Below the pieces are notes generated by a model that was given only the letters and a program-made list of their open reading frames with translations, searched no databases and was not told the DNA's origin. 64,000 bases of DNA from assembly GCF_000307875.1 (NCBI RefSeq), contig NZ_AJLS01000126.1:1-64000 (forward strand), in the 5' to 3' direction. Source of the DNA: Neobacillus bataviensis LMG 21833. Its GTDB lineage: Bacteria; Bacillota; Bacilli; Bacillales; Cytobacillaceae. The first letter of the stretch is position 1; every line of letters starts with the position of its first letter. The translations under genes and the position numbers were made by a program. Shown piece by piece: positions 1 through 8,342 of this stretch.

Positions 1-62
1 CGATGTTGACTTATCGTAGGGCGGAGTGCGAAGAACACTAGCCGCTAGGGCGCTGGAGCTGG
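1..62. repeat. Fragment of a probable dispersed intergenic repeat
   Basis: The GC-rich stretch contains TAGGGCGCTGGAGCTGGAC near its right end and contrasts with the AT-rich DNA that follows. From memory, sequences of the type GTCCAGCTCCAGCGCC are widely scattered between genes in Bacillus genomes; that comparison is knowledge, not something this window shows. The element is cut by the window edge, so its length and ends cannot be seen. No other copy was noticed in the window. Confidence 0.4.
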
Positions 63-100
63 ACAATTTTCAAAGTAATAATTATGCTTTTACTTAATGA

Positions 101-135
101 AAGAGGCTTCTCCAAATGGAAAAGCCTCTTTTTTT
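101..135 (-). terminator. Intrinsic terminator, possibly bidirectional
   Basis: A 9-bp stem AAGAGGCTT / AAGCCTCTT surrounds a 12-nt loop, with A- and T-rich flanks on both sides. It lies directly after the stop of the minus-strand aminotransferase-fold gene and could also end a gene entering from the left. Confidence 0.8.
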
Positions 136-1637
136 CATTCGAACTGAAATAATGGTGACATATCTTCACGAATGTGATCTATATAAAAATAATCATTACT
201 TGCCGAATCATAGACATAATCCTTTTTCCATTCGTCAATGTTTATCGTAATTTCCTTAACCGCCCTAACAAACAATAAGATTTCTTCATTTGTCATGATT
301 GGATGGATTGAGACTCGTACCCAGCCCGGTTTATTCGACAAATCGCCAAGATTAATTTTTTCCGTAATCTGCTTGGAGGCCTCCTGGTCAATCTGAAAAA
401 GATAATGTCCGTACGTTCCAGCACAGGAACACCCCCCTCTGACTTGAATTCCAAATCGATCATTTAGTAAACGAACGATTAAATTGTAATGGATATGATC
501 GATATAAAATGAAACGATTCCGAGACGATCCTTTATTTGCCCATTTAATATATGAACACCTGGAATTGCTTCTAAATTTGAGAGTAACAGTTTAAGCTGC
601 TCTTTCTCTCTGTTTACGATATTTTCTACACCCATTTGCTCCTTCAGATTTAAGCAGAGCGCAGTGCGGATGGCTTGAAGAATACCAGGTGTCCCTCCAT
701 CTTCTCGTAACTCAATATTCTTATAATATTCATGCCCACCCCACGGATTTGTCCAGGTTACTGTCCCTCCACCGGGGTGGTCTGGAATCTTATTCATATA
801 AATTCTTGAATCGAAAACTAAAACCCCACTCGTTCCCGGGCCACCTAAAAATTTATGAGGGGAGAACAAGACAGCATCCAGTTTTTCGAGTGGATCCTTG
901 GGATGCATATCCATCCTTACATATGGAGCAGAGGCTGCAAAATCAACAAAACAAAGTCCTCCATGTTGATGCATCAGTCTCGCTAATTGATGATAAGGTG
1001 TTTGAATCCCGGTTACATTAGAACAAGCAGTGAATGAGCCAATTTTCAAGGGACGTTCCTTATAAAAATCAAGGAGCTGCTCTAGGTGTTGTATATCTAC
1101 TCTTCCATCTGCATCGGGATTAATTAGCACCACATCCGCTAACGTCTCTAGCCAGGATGTTTGATTCGAATGATGCTCCATATGGGTCAAAAAAATAACG
1201 GGGCGTTCCTTCTCAGGAAGCTGGAGGCGTTCTTTCCATTGTTCATGCACGCGAATTCCTAATATGCGCTGCAGCTTATTGATAACAGATGTCATCCCAA
1301 AGCCGTCGAGAATCACGACGTCATGCTGATCGGCATTTACATGTTCTTTAATGATGGTTTTTGATTGCTTATAGATGCCCGTCATCATTAAACTGGTGAT
1401 ATTTGATTCTGTATGGGTATTGGCCATATAGGGTCCGAACACCTCAGAAATTTTTTGTTCGATTGGTCGATATAGACGCCCGCTTGCCGTCCAGTCTGCG
1501 TAGATAATGGTCTTTTTTCCAAATGGAGATTCAAATTCCTGGTTCATTCCAATCACATGTGAGCGAAACGTTTGAAAATATTCCTCAAGATGATCGGGGA
1601 TGCGAATGGTTTTCCTTCCAATAGTGGCAGTAATCAT
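135..1637 (-). CDS. Class V aminotransferase-fold PLP enzyme (cysteine desulfurase-like)
   Basis: The predicted protein of about 500 residues has the fold of class V aminotransferases and cysteine desulfurases. The PLP lysine is visible in SPHKFLGGPGTSG, preceded by the cofactor-binding FVDFAASAP segment. A glycine-rich loop RGGCSCAGTYGH near the C-terminus carries two cysteines in the region where SufS/CsdA-type enzymes have their catalytic cysteine. The protein is about 100 residues longer than typical SufS, with extra N- and C-terminal sequence. The ATG at 1637 is preferred because GAGGTGG sits 6 nt upstream; an in-frame GTG at 1652 has no such site. It is a single gene with terminators on both sides. 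Substrate is unknown: sulfur or selenium mobilisation is possible but not shown, and no suf/isc genes adjoin it. Confidence 0.8.
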   Translation of the reverse strand: MITATIGRKTIRIPDHLEEYFQTFRSHVIGMNQEFESPFGKKTIIYADWTASGRLYRPIEQKISEVFGPYMANTHTESNITSLMMTGIYKQSKTIIKEHVNADQHDVVILDGFGMTSVINKLQRILGIRVHEQWKERLQLPEKERPVIFLTHMEHHSNQTSWLETLADVVLINPDADGRVDIQHLEQLLDFYKERPLKIGSFTACSNVTGIQTPYHQLARLMHQHGGLCFVDFAASAPYVRMDMHPKDPLEKLDAVLFSPHKFLGGPGTSGVLVFDSRIYMNKIPDHPGGGTVTWTNPWGGHEYYKNIELREDGGTPGILQAIRTALCLNLKEQMGVENIVNREKEQLKLLLSNLEAIPGVHILNGQIKDRLGIVSFYIDHIHYNLIVRLLNDRFGIQVRGGCSCAGTYGHYLFQIDQEASKQITEKINLGDLSNKPGWVRVSIHPIMTNEEILLFVRAVKEITINIDEWKKDYVYDSASNDYFYIDHIREDMSPLFQFE

Positions 1638-1719
1638 TTGTTTCCACCTCACATTTAAGTCCTGTTAATCACTATATGCAAGACACTTTTCCGCTGTTTC
1701 AACTGCTTTTATCAAAAAA

Positions 1720-1743
1720 AACCAATCATGGGTATGATTGGTT
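1720..1743. terminator. Intrinsic terminator
   Basis: A perfect 10-bp stem AACCAATCAT / ATGATTGGTT has a 4-nt loop, with A-run on the left and T-run on the right. It ends the minus-strand gene at 1767-2114 and may work both ways. Confidence 0.8.
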
Positions 1744-1766
1744 TTTTTGTTTAATGAGTATGCTTC

Positions 1767-2114
1767 TTAGTACGTGGTAATCCGAGCAGTTTCCTTTTTA
1801 GTCACCTCATCAATTTTTTGAATAAACATTTGAAATACTCTTCTTTTTTCCTCAAGATCCTTTATGTATTCCTTTAGCTGGTTATAGCTTTCCTCAAACG
1901 GTTTATGGTACATTTCACGAATCTTTTCGATAATTTCCTCGTTTACGGTCGATTGAATCACCTGCTTCGTGATTCCATATTTATAGGAGTAAACTTTTAA
2001 TTCCTGTGCCACTTCATCATATTCGTTCGCAATTTCAGTCAAGACTGATGATATATCGTCCTTCCATTCATCTAGTGATTTCTGTAAATACGATTTTGCT
2101 AATGTTTCTTCCAT
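1767..2114 (-). CDS. Small charged helical protein, function unknown
   Basis: The 115-residue product is highly charged and predicted mostly helical, with heptad-like stretches such as YDEVAQELK and LKEYIKDLEEKRR that would suit a coiled coil. There is no signal peptide, membrane segment or cysteine. The ATG at 2114 follows GGCGGGTG at a good distance. It is flanked by its own terminator on the left and another on the right, so it is probably transcribed alone. I do not recognise the family. A cytosolic oligomeric or adaptor protein would fit the composition, but this is inference only. Confidence 0.65.
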   Translation of the reverse strand: MEETLAKSYLQKSLDEWKDDISSVLTEIANEYDEVAQELKVYSYKYGITKQVIQSTVNEEIIEKIREMYHKPFEESYNQLKEYIKDLEEKRRVFQMFIQKIDEVTKKETARITTY

Positions 2115-2217
2115 ATATACACCCGCCTATTAAAGTCTAGATTATGTTAACACTATTATAACGGTGTTTGATTACATAGAGATTTCGGGCAGTTTACAGA
2201 ATATTATCAAACAAAAT

Positions 2218-2252
2218 AGGACTGTGACAATCTTTCGAAATGGCACAGTCCT
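2218..2252 (-). terminator. Intrinsic terminator
   Basis: The 9-bp stem AGGACTGTG / CACAGTCCT with a 17-nt loop sits directly after the DUF2935 gene; A-rich DNA on the left gives the T-run for the minus strand. Confidence 0.8.
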
Positions 2253-2257
2253 ATTTT

Positions 2258-3081
2258 TTAACTAAAGGTGGGTTTCCTTAATGAACAATTCGTACTCTCG
2301 GAATGAAGCTCTGGCGCAAATTCGGCTAATTTTTTGATAAAATAGCAAGTTTCCGGAAAGTGATGTTCTAAAAATCTTAAGGTAGTCTTATTTAGTATCC
2401 GTTCCCCCTTGTACTTTTCAACGACAGAACGTATATACATATTCATTTCAATGACGGTTCTGCCGACTTCCAGTGCGAGTTCTTTTTGCCGTGGGAACCC
2501 CTGCTCTGTAAAACGTAAAAATCCCTTTATATGATGATTCTGGAGGATAAACATCTGGAATTTTTGCGCATAGACATCTGTTTGCCTGTCAACCGCTAAT
2601 TCTATTGGGTCTATTAAATTTCTTAATAAAATTATATGCCCTAATTGATCTTCGAGCCATAAATCTAACAGTTCATCTAGCCTGAGCGGCACAGATTGTT
2701 GTCCATTGACCTGGTATGATAAAAGCCGCAAATACTCTTGATTTTCACTTAATGTTCCATTCAAGTAAGTCGGTGATAAATTTAGATTAATCTGGTTTTT
2801 AATTCGCAAATTTTGAACATGACCTTCAAAACGGAAATAATCATAAGCAACTGAGTAAGCCTGTTTCGAAAACGCAACCATTTCATTTGATGAAAAACCT
2901 AATCCGGTATCCATTTGCCGAAGTTGATTGAGCAAGGTACCAAATGAATGAATGAACCTTTTTGCCATCACGATTTCCTTTTCTTCTTCTACTGACAAAT
3001 GATCACGAACGAAAATAGCATGACCTGCAAGATTTCCAGCCAAAATAAATGTTCCTCCCACATACTAATAGTCGTAGCCAT
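2258..3081 (-). pseudogene. DUF2935-family protein gene with a single-base frameshift near its start
   Basis: The main open frame encodes most of a DUF2935 protein, a family of Bacillus/Clostridium proteins with two helical repeats (here HAIFVRDHLSVEEEKEI and HIILLRNLIDPIE). Its apparent GTG start at 3061 yields a poor N-terminus. The real start is the ATG at 3081, with GGAGGAGG about 6 nt upstream, which reads MATTISMWEEHLFWLEIL in another frame; that is the family's normal opening. The two frames join at about 3027-3032, where AGHAIF should follow LEIL: TTGCAGGT would need one extra G (TTGGCAGGT). Restoring the base gives a 274-residue protein. It is either a recent inactivating deletion or a sequencing error. 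The function of the family is unknown; it is often expressed in the mother cell or found with sporulation genes, which I cannot test here. Confidence 0.8.
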
Positions 3082-3332
3082 CCCCATACCTCCTCCATAA
3101 AGAGCATATTCATTCAAACTTAAATCTTGTTATGACAAATAGTAAAAAAACAAAAAAATGATTACCCTACTCCAGAATAACTGCACATATTGCAGGAATA
3201 TGTTGGTATTTCGTGATTTCAGTCTTGTTTTGAGAGCTTTTGTCAGGGAGCAGGAAAAACAACTACTAGATGGTGAATAATTATGAAAAGAAGATTTATT
3301 TCCTAGAGATTAGTAGAGAGGAATGGTGGAGA

Positions 3333-4208
3333 TTGAAGACTTATACATTAAAAGAAGTTTCTAAAAAAATAAATGTTCCTCCGGGAATTGTTCGCCAATG
3401 GGAGAAAGATTATGTTGATTTCCTTGATATTACACGTTCAAAACAAGGAGCAAGAATTTATACAGACATGGAAATTGATCAATTGTTAGAAATTAAACAA
3501 ATGGCCGACAAAAAAGTCAGTAAGGAAATGATCCGGCAATGGCTGCATAAAAGACAGGAGCCCGTTGTTGAGGAATTCTCCCCGGAACCTGAAGTCTCCT
3601 TAGAAATCATTTCTGAAGAAGCAATTACCCCAGTGTCCATTGAAGAAAGCGCCCTTAAAAATACCGAGCTCTTTTTTGAAGCAATGGAATCCTATAAAAA
3701 AACGTTCTTAAATGAAGTAAAGGATGAAATTCGCAGCGTTGTTCGTAAAGAGGTTTTAGAAGAAGTAAAAAAGGAAATCACAAAGGGTACTTATTATACC
3801 GTGAAATCTATTTCTGACTCGATTTATAAATCAACAGAAAATACAAAAGCCGAAATTCATGAGTTAGCGGATACACTTGAAAAGTCTTCAGAGGTCACGT
3901 CTGACTCCTTGCAGTACCTTGCAAATAATATTGCAAATGTTTCTCACGAGACCACTGAAGAGATCTTTTCACTGTCCAAACAGCTATCCGAGACCTCTGA
4001 AGAGTTATCCCAATATGTGGATGTAACTAATAATGAAATCTCCAATCTTTCAGAAGCGATTTCACTAGACCGTGAATTCTTTATTGAAGAGCGTAATCAA
4101 TACCGGCATGAAGTTACCCAAAGAGAAGCAGCTTTTCAGCAAATGTTAACCAGTTTCCGTGATGTCGCAGCCGCAAAGGACAAGAAATGGTGGAAATTCT
4201 GGGCTTAA
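3333..4208 (+). CDS. MerR-like HTH protein with long coiled coil (DUF3967-like C-terminus)
   Basis: The N-terminus (TYTLKEVSKKINVPPGIVRQW) is a MerR-type winged helix-turn-helix, followed by an acidic linker, a long region rich in heptads (about residues 110-270), and a C-terminal tryptophan-rich tail KKWWKFW of the kind seen in DUF3967 proteins. TTG at 3333 starts exactly at the HTH and has AGAGAGG about 10 nt upstream; an ATG at 3270 would add 21 unrelated residues. The gene lies 103 bp upstream of racA in the same direction, and both have the plan HTH plus coiled coil. A role in DNA organisation or regulation during sporulation is therefore plausible but inferred. Confidence 0.75.
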   Translation: MKTYTLKEVSKKINVPPGIVRQWEKDYVDFLDITRSKQGARIYTDMEIDQLLEIKQMADKKVSKEMIRQWLHKRQEPVVEEFSPEPEVSLEIISEEAITPVSIEESALKNTELFFEAMESYKKTFLNEVKDEIRSVVRKEVLEEVKKEITKGTYYTVKSISDSIYKSTENTKAEIHELADTLEKSSEVTSDSLQYLANNIANVSHETTEEIFSLSKQLSETSEELSQYVDVTNNEISNLSEAISLDREFFIEERNQYRHEVTQREAAFQQMLTSFRDVAAAKDKKWWKFWA

Positions 4209-4311
4209 TCAGGCTATTCTAGTTATTTTGGCTCCTTTAATTCTTGTGCATTTTTACTTAGCATATCGTCACTCATGGTTTATGGTTATTTTTTCATTAG
4301 GGGGATTCGAC

Positions 4312-4833
4312 ATGAATACAAGTGAAGTAGCAAAATTATTAGGGGTATCTTCAAGTACGGTTCAACGCTGGGTAAAGCAGCTCAGGCTGCCAATGGAAAA
4401 AAATGAGCGGGGGCATTATCATTTTAGCAGCGAAGATATTCATCTATTAAAAGAAATTCATGAACAACTTCAAAACGGCACATTATTGCATGAAATTACC
4501 CCAGTGAATGAGAAAAAAAATGTCCGAAGAGGAGCTGTGAAATCTGTTGAAAATGAACAGGCTCTCGAAAAATTAGCCGCAAAAGTGAGTGAAATAGAAA
4601 TATGTATGCATGCAAAGGCAGATTCAGTTGCTTCCTATCAACTCCTTCAGCATCGCCGTGAAATAGAAGATTTGCAAGATCAAGTAAAAATATTAACCCG
4701 ACAGCTTGAGCTGCTTCAAAACCAGTTCAATGAGCTTAACAAACCCACGCAAACAGAAAAGCTAAGCGTATTTGATCATAGCAAGGTTAAGCGGAAAAAG
4801 AAAAATTTCGTCAGTTCGATTTTTGGCTTTTGA
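4312..4833 (+). CDS. racA: RacA, polar chromosome-anchoring protein
   Basis: The 173-residue product opens with a MerR-like helix-turn-helix (SEVAKLLGVSSSTVQRWVKQ) closely matching B. subtilis RacA, then NERGHYHF, followed by a coiled coil (about residues 90-150) and a very basic tail (KVKRKKKNF). In B. subtilis RacA binds centromere-like sites near oriC and DivIVA at the cell pole, remodelling the chromosome into an axial filament at sporulation onset. The ATG at 4312 has AGGGGG 7 nt upstream; the same frame is open further left, overlapping the previous gene, but lacks homology there. Length agrees with the family (about 180 residues). A strong terminator follows. Confidence 0.9.
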   Translation: MNTSEVAKLLGVSSSTVQRWVKQLRLPMEKNERGHYHFSSEDIHLLKEIHEQLQNGTLLHEITPVNEKKNVRRGAVKSVENEQALEKLAAKVSEIEICMHAKADSVASYQLLQHRREIEDLQDQVKILTRQLELLQNQFNELNKPTQTEKLSVFDHSKVKRKKKNFVSSIFGF

Positions 4834-4856
4834 AAGACTTTTGCAAAGAGAAAAAT

Positions 4857-4892
4857 AAAGACCGACCGTAATGATGAATACAGTCGGTCTTT
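4857..4892. terminator. Intrinsic terminator between convergent genes
   Basis: A 10-bp stem AAAGACCGAC / GTCGGTCTTT with T-run follows racA and lies before the convergent Gre-like gene. Confidence 0.8.
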
Positions 4893-4931
4893 ATTTAAGT
4901 GCCAATAAATGCATGTTCAAATGGTAGATAA

Positions 4932-5396
4932 TCAGGCCTCTTTATACCGCTCTTCCATTTCCAATAAATCCCCAACATATGAAATATCCCTAATTGTCAC
5001 TTGGAGATCCCCCGTTGGAATTTTAAGTAAGAGCTGTTCACCGAGGTTCCTTAAAAGCAGCTGACGCCCAACCGGTGATAAAAAGGAAATAAAGCCGCTA
5101 TCCGGGTTTGACTGTTCTGGAAGGCAGATGACAAAGTCCTCAGTTTCATTATCCTCCTCCAAGAGTACCGTCACTTTTGTACCGATAAAAACTTTGTGAA
5201 ATAATGAAATAAAACCTTTTTTGCCATTTTCTGATAATAACTCTTCAACCTCTAAGACATACAAGTTAAAAAAGTGTTTAATTCTATCCTGGATTGGCGT
5301 TGAAGATAGATAAAGAGTGGTTAAATCTTTAATATTTTCATCAATATACACCAATTGCTGAGCATAAAATTCACGGGACAGGTTACTATGGTTCAT
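4932..5396 (-). CDS. GreA/GreB C-terminal-domain protein with a non-standard N-terminus
   Basis: About 154 residues. The second half (IGTKVTVLLEEDN ... GFISFLSPVGRQLLLRNLGE) matches the FKBP-like C-terminal domain of GreA/GreB/Rnk proteins, which binds the secondary channel rim of RNA polymerase. The first half is helical but is not the long antiparallel coiled coil with the acidic tip that canonical GreA uses for transcript cleavage. ATG at 5396 is chosen because GGAGG sits 8 nt upstream; an earlier in-frame start at 5423 has no site. It is likely a Gre-factor homologue that binds RNA polymerase, but cleavage activity cannot be assumed. Confidence 0.75.
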   Translation of the reverse strand: MNHSNLSREFYAQQLVYIDENIKDLTTLYLSSTPIQDRIKHFFNLYVLEVEELLSENGKKGFISLFHKVFIGTKVTVLLEEDNETEDFVICLPEQSNPDSGFISFLSPVGRQLLLRNLGEQLLLKIPTGDLQVTIRDISYVGDLLEMEERYKEA

Positions 5397-5567
5397 AATA
5401 CGTATCCTCCAAGCTAGGGTCAAACTTCCGGCAAGCCTTCATGAATTGATTCATCCTTAACTCCTCCTAAATAAAAAAAATGAAACCTCCCATTTTCCTT
5501 GTTAGATGGATGGAAGATCTTAGTATAATATTACCATATCTAAACAGAAAAGTCGCTAACAGGGCAT

Positions 5568-6551
5568 TTAAGACTTAAGCTCAACTAGTGGCCGGGTATA
5601 TTTTTTTATAAAGTAACTTCCTAGGATTAGACAAATGATAAAAGAGAGGATGACGAGTAAAAGATAGTTCTCCGAAAGGAACGGTAAACTTTCATCCGGT
5701 ATAAAAGCTTGGAGTGATTTAATAATAAAGCCATGGAACAAATAGACATATAGTGTTCGTTCGCCAATTTTGGTTATTTTATATTGCGTGGAAGGGATTA
5801 ACGCAAAAAATCCAAACACCACCAGTAATGTAATCCCATATTGTAGTGCGCGAATGAGCCCATCTGACCACTCCGTTCCTCCCATATGCGCATAAGAGCT
5901 GTCAGCTAACAGCCATGGAACAGCATCTTTTGGGAAAGCCATTCCAAAGAATAATAATGTGATCATAATAATTCCCATTCCAACTGGGAATGAAAATTTT
6001 GCCCTGATCACTCTTTTTAGCTGATTTCCATTTAGCAGGAACCCCAATAAAAAATATGGAAAGAATACTATGGTTCTTGAAAAACTTAAATAACTGCCCA
6101 CATTGTCGACATATCCAATCACAATTCCCAGTACAATTGCAGCTGCAAATCCGATCCATCTCAACCTTGCAAATCCATATAACAGCAAATTCCAAAAAAA
6201 TAAACTCAATAAAAACCAAAGTGTCCAATGAGGATGGAATAAATCAATTGTTAACCGATCTTCCTTCCCAATTAAAAAATAAAAAATCGAATAGATGATT
6301 TGAAAGATCAAATAAGGGATTAACACTTTCTTTACAGATTTTTTCAAATATCCCTTCTTTTTAAATCCTTTGGCAAAATAACCGGAGATTAGGATAAATG
6401 CCGGCATATGGAATAAAAAAATGACCGTATATAAAGTGAAAAGAATACCATCCTGTTCCTTTAAAGGACTGATTAGATGTCCGAAAACAACAAGAAAAAT
6501 CAAAATGAATTTTGCATTATCAAAAAATTTACTCCTTTTGGTTGAAGCCAT
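5568..6551 (-). CDS. Acyltransferase family 3 membrane protein
   Basis: The 327-residue protein has about ten hydrophobic segments. The first one contains FGHLISP and the second HMPAFILISGYF, giving the conserved histidines and the (F/M)SGYF-type motif of the acyltransferase_3 / fucose 4-O-acetylase-like family. Members move acyl groups, often acetyl, to sugars or polymers at the membrane. The C-terminus ends in a basic KKYTRP tail on the cytoplasmic side. The gene is alone; its acceptor cannot be read from the context. About 250 bp of AT-rich DNA upstream contains its promoter region but no gene. Confidence 0.8.
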   Translation of the reverse strand: MASTKRSKFFDNAKFILIFLVVFGHLISPLKEQDGILFTLYTVIFLFHMPAFILISGYFAKGFKKKGYLKKSVKKVLIPYLIFQIIYSIFYFLIGKEDRLTIDLFHPHWTLWFLLSLFFWNLLLYGFARLRWIGFAAAIVLGIVIGYVDNVGSYLSFSRTIVFFPYFLLGFLLNGNQLKRVIRAKFSFPVGMGIIMITLLFFGMAFPKDAVPWLLADSSYAHMGGTEWSDGLIRALQYGITLLVVFGFFALIPSTQYKITKIGERTLYVYLFHGFIIKSLQAFIPDESLPFLSENYLLLVILSFIICLILGSYFIKKYTRPLVELKS

Positions 6552-6773
6552 TTCATCACCCCGCTGTTTTTTTTATTCAAACACTACCTGAATAAATGTT
6601 AGGAGTGCACAATAGTAATACAAATATCCTTATAACAATATTAACCCAATAATATTACAGAGATATGTAATTGAATTTACGTTCTGTTGCATTGTAATTA
6701 CAATTTTAAAATAGCAATACCATATACCCACGATTAATTTACCACTTTATCCTTAAGGAAACCTTAAAGTATA

Positions 6774-6804
6774 AAAGAGAGCTTGGGGCATCCCAAGCTC
6801 TCTT
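6774..6804. terminator. Intrinsic terminator after nrnB
   Basis: The strong stem AAGAGAGCTTGGG / CCCAAGCTCTCTT with a 4-nt loop directly abuts the nrnB stop. Confidence 0.85.
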
Positions 6805-8055
6805 TTAAATATGCATTATATCGACCATGTGGTTACTAATGATCTCATCGTAATTTTCCTTTAATTCATCAAGTGAAATCTTTAATGCGGATGAAAGCTT
6901 ATATAAAAATTCTTGGTCTTGCCTTAGCCAGGAAGAATGATTTCTTTTAAGAAAACGTTCCGCTTCGGAAAAGGCAGTAAACGTTTGTTCCATCCTCTCC
7001 CCATTATGGATAAGCTCATATTTCCCATCACCTGCTGGTAAAATATACGAACTTTCCCCCATATGGTTTTGATAACCCGTTCCAAAGGCTGATTCCTTCA
7101 CATTATATTCATTCCGATCGCCATCCGGTTTAAGCGGGTTCTGTTCAAAAACATTGACAATAAAGGTTTCAAATCCTTCTTTTGTCAACTCCGATCCGGA
7201 AGCTTTCGGATGTCCTCCACCTCCATACTTCTGGGCAAATTCGGCAACATTCACTTCATCATGGATGGTTCGAAAGCCCATTTTCTTTCCACTAACATTT
7301 AAAAGAACAATCATATCCATATGAGGATAAATGTTATTTAAGGCATTGCCTAGCTCTGATAAATACTGCTCTGCATGAACAACCCCTACACAATAATCAC
7401 CCACAAAGGTTTGCACAATCTGTCTGCTCTTAGAATGGATATAGCGATTAATTTTTTGCTCTTCAATATCAAGAATCATATTTTCCGTGTCCGTTAACTG
7501 AAACGAATCGGTATTTTCCGTTAACCGCTTCAACATTTCTTCTTCAAACTGTTCCCTGTTCATTATGTAAAATAAATCATTTAATCGCTTAGCCGTTACA
7601 TTATTATTTTCATCCCATTCCCAGGTATCATATTGGCGAACTAAATCAATGAATTCCTCCAGGGCATGATTTCGCTCCATCTTCCCGTGCTCAATCAGGT
7701 AATCATAAAATAACGAGGTCGCACAAGTCTTTTTCCCATTATCATATTCGGGTTTTACCCAGCCCCATTCGTATTCATTAAAATGCATCGCTGTCACATG
7801 ATGATCAATCATTTGAATATGCAGGCCCCGTTGAAACCGATCCTGCAGTTTTTTCTCAACCAACTCATTTACCGCTAAATCGGTGATATAAGTTTCTTCT
7901 TGGTTATTCGCCGGATGTTTAATAAACGATTCAACCCTTTGATTTAAATTCCGATAGGAACAATAAAATACATTGGCTTTATCCCCGAAGGCTAGTTTTG
8001 CAATCAGCCCGCATCCAAGTCCGTCTAAATCCATATCTGTAAAAAGTTTTACCAT
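6805..8055 (-). CDS. nrnB: DHH-family oligoribonuclease NrnB-like phosphoesterase
   Basis: The 416-residue product shows the DHH phosphoesterase signature: D-x-D at TDMDLDGLGCG near the N-terminus, the DHH triad in MIDHHVTA, and a C-terminal DHHA1 motif GGGGHPKASG. The length and arrangement match B. subtilis NrnB (YngD), a cytosolic manganese-dependent exonuclease that degrades nanoRNAs. ATG at 8055 is the start because GGGGTG precedes it by 6 nt; an in-frame TTG at 8073 lacks a site. The gene is monocistronic. A related activity such as pAp or cyclic dinucleotide-product hydrolysis is possible within the superfamily. Confidence 0.85.
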   Translation of the reverse strand: MVKLFTDMDLDGLGCGLIAKLAFGDKANVFYCSYRNLNQRVESFIKHPANNQEETYITDLAVNELVEKKLQDRFQRGLHIQMIDHHVTAMHFNEYEWGWVKPEYDNGKKTCATSLFYDYLIEHGKMERNHALEEFIDLVRQYDTWEWDENNNVTAKRLNDLFYIMNREQFEEEMLKRLTENTDSFQLTDTENMILDIEEQKINRYIHSKSRQIVQTFVGDYCVGVVHAEQYLSELGNALNNIYPHMDMIVLLNVSGKKMGFRTIHDEVNVAEFAQKYGGGGHPKASGSELTKEGFETFIVNVFEQNPLKPDGDRNEYNVKESAFGTGYQNHMGESSYILPAGDGKYELIHNGERMEQTFTAFSEAERFLKRNHSSWLRQDQEFLYKLSSALKISLDELKENYDEIISNHMVDIMHI

Positions 8056-8342
8056 ATCTGACACCCCATCCAATCTTCATTCCATAACGTATAGTTTGGT
8101 TTTGAAACATATTCTTATACAGAGTTAAACGCAGCAGACCTAGTATAAGTCAGTTCATTTGATTACTATTCGCTAAATATATACTAATTAAAGGATTAAA
8201 TCGACTTTTTCGGCTTAAAATTATACAAGTTAATAAAACCTGCCCTTAGGACCTGGTGATAATCATCACATACAACCTATTTACAAAATGGTAAGATACG
8301 AGGGAAAGTTCCTACTACTAGCAATTGAAAAGGGGTTATAAA

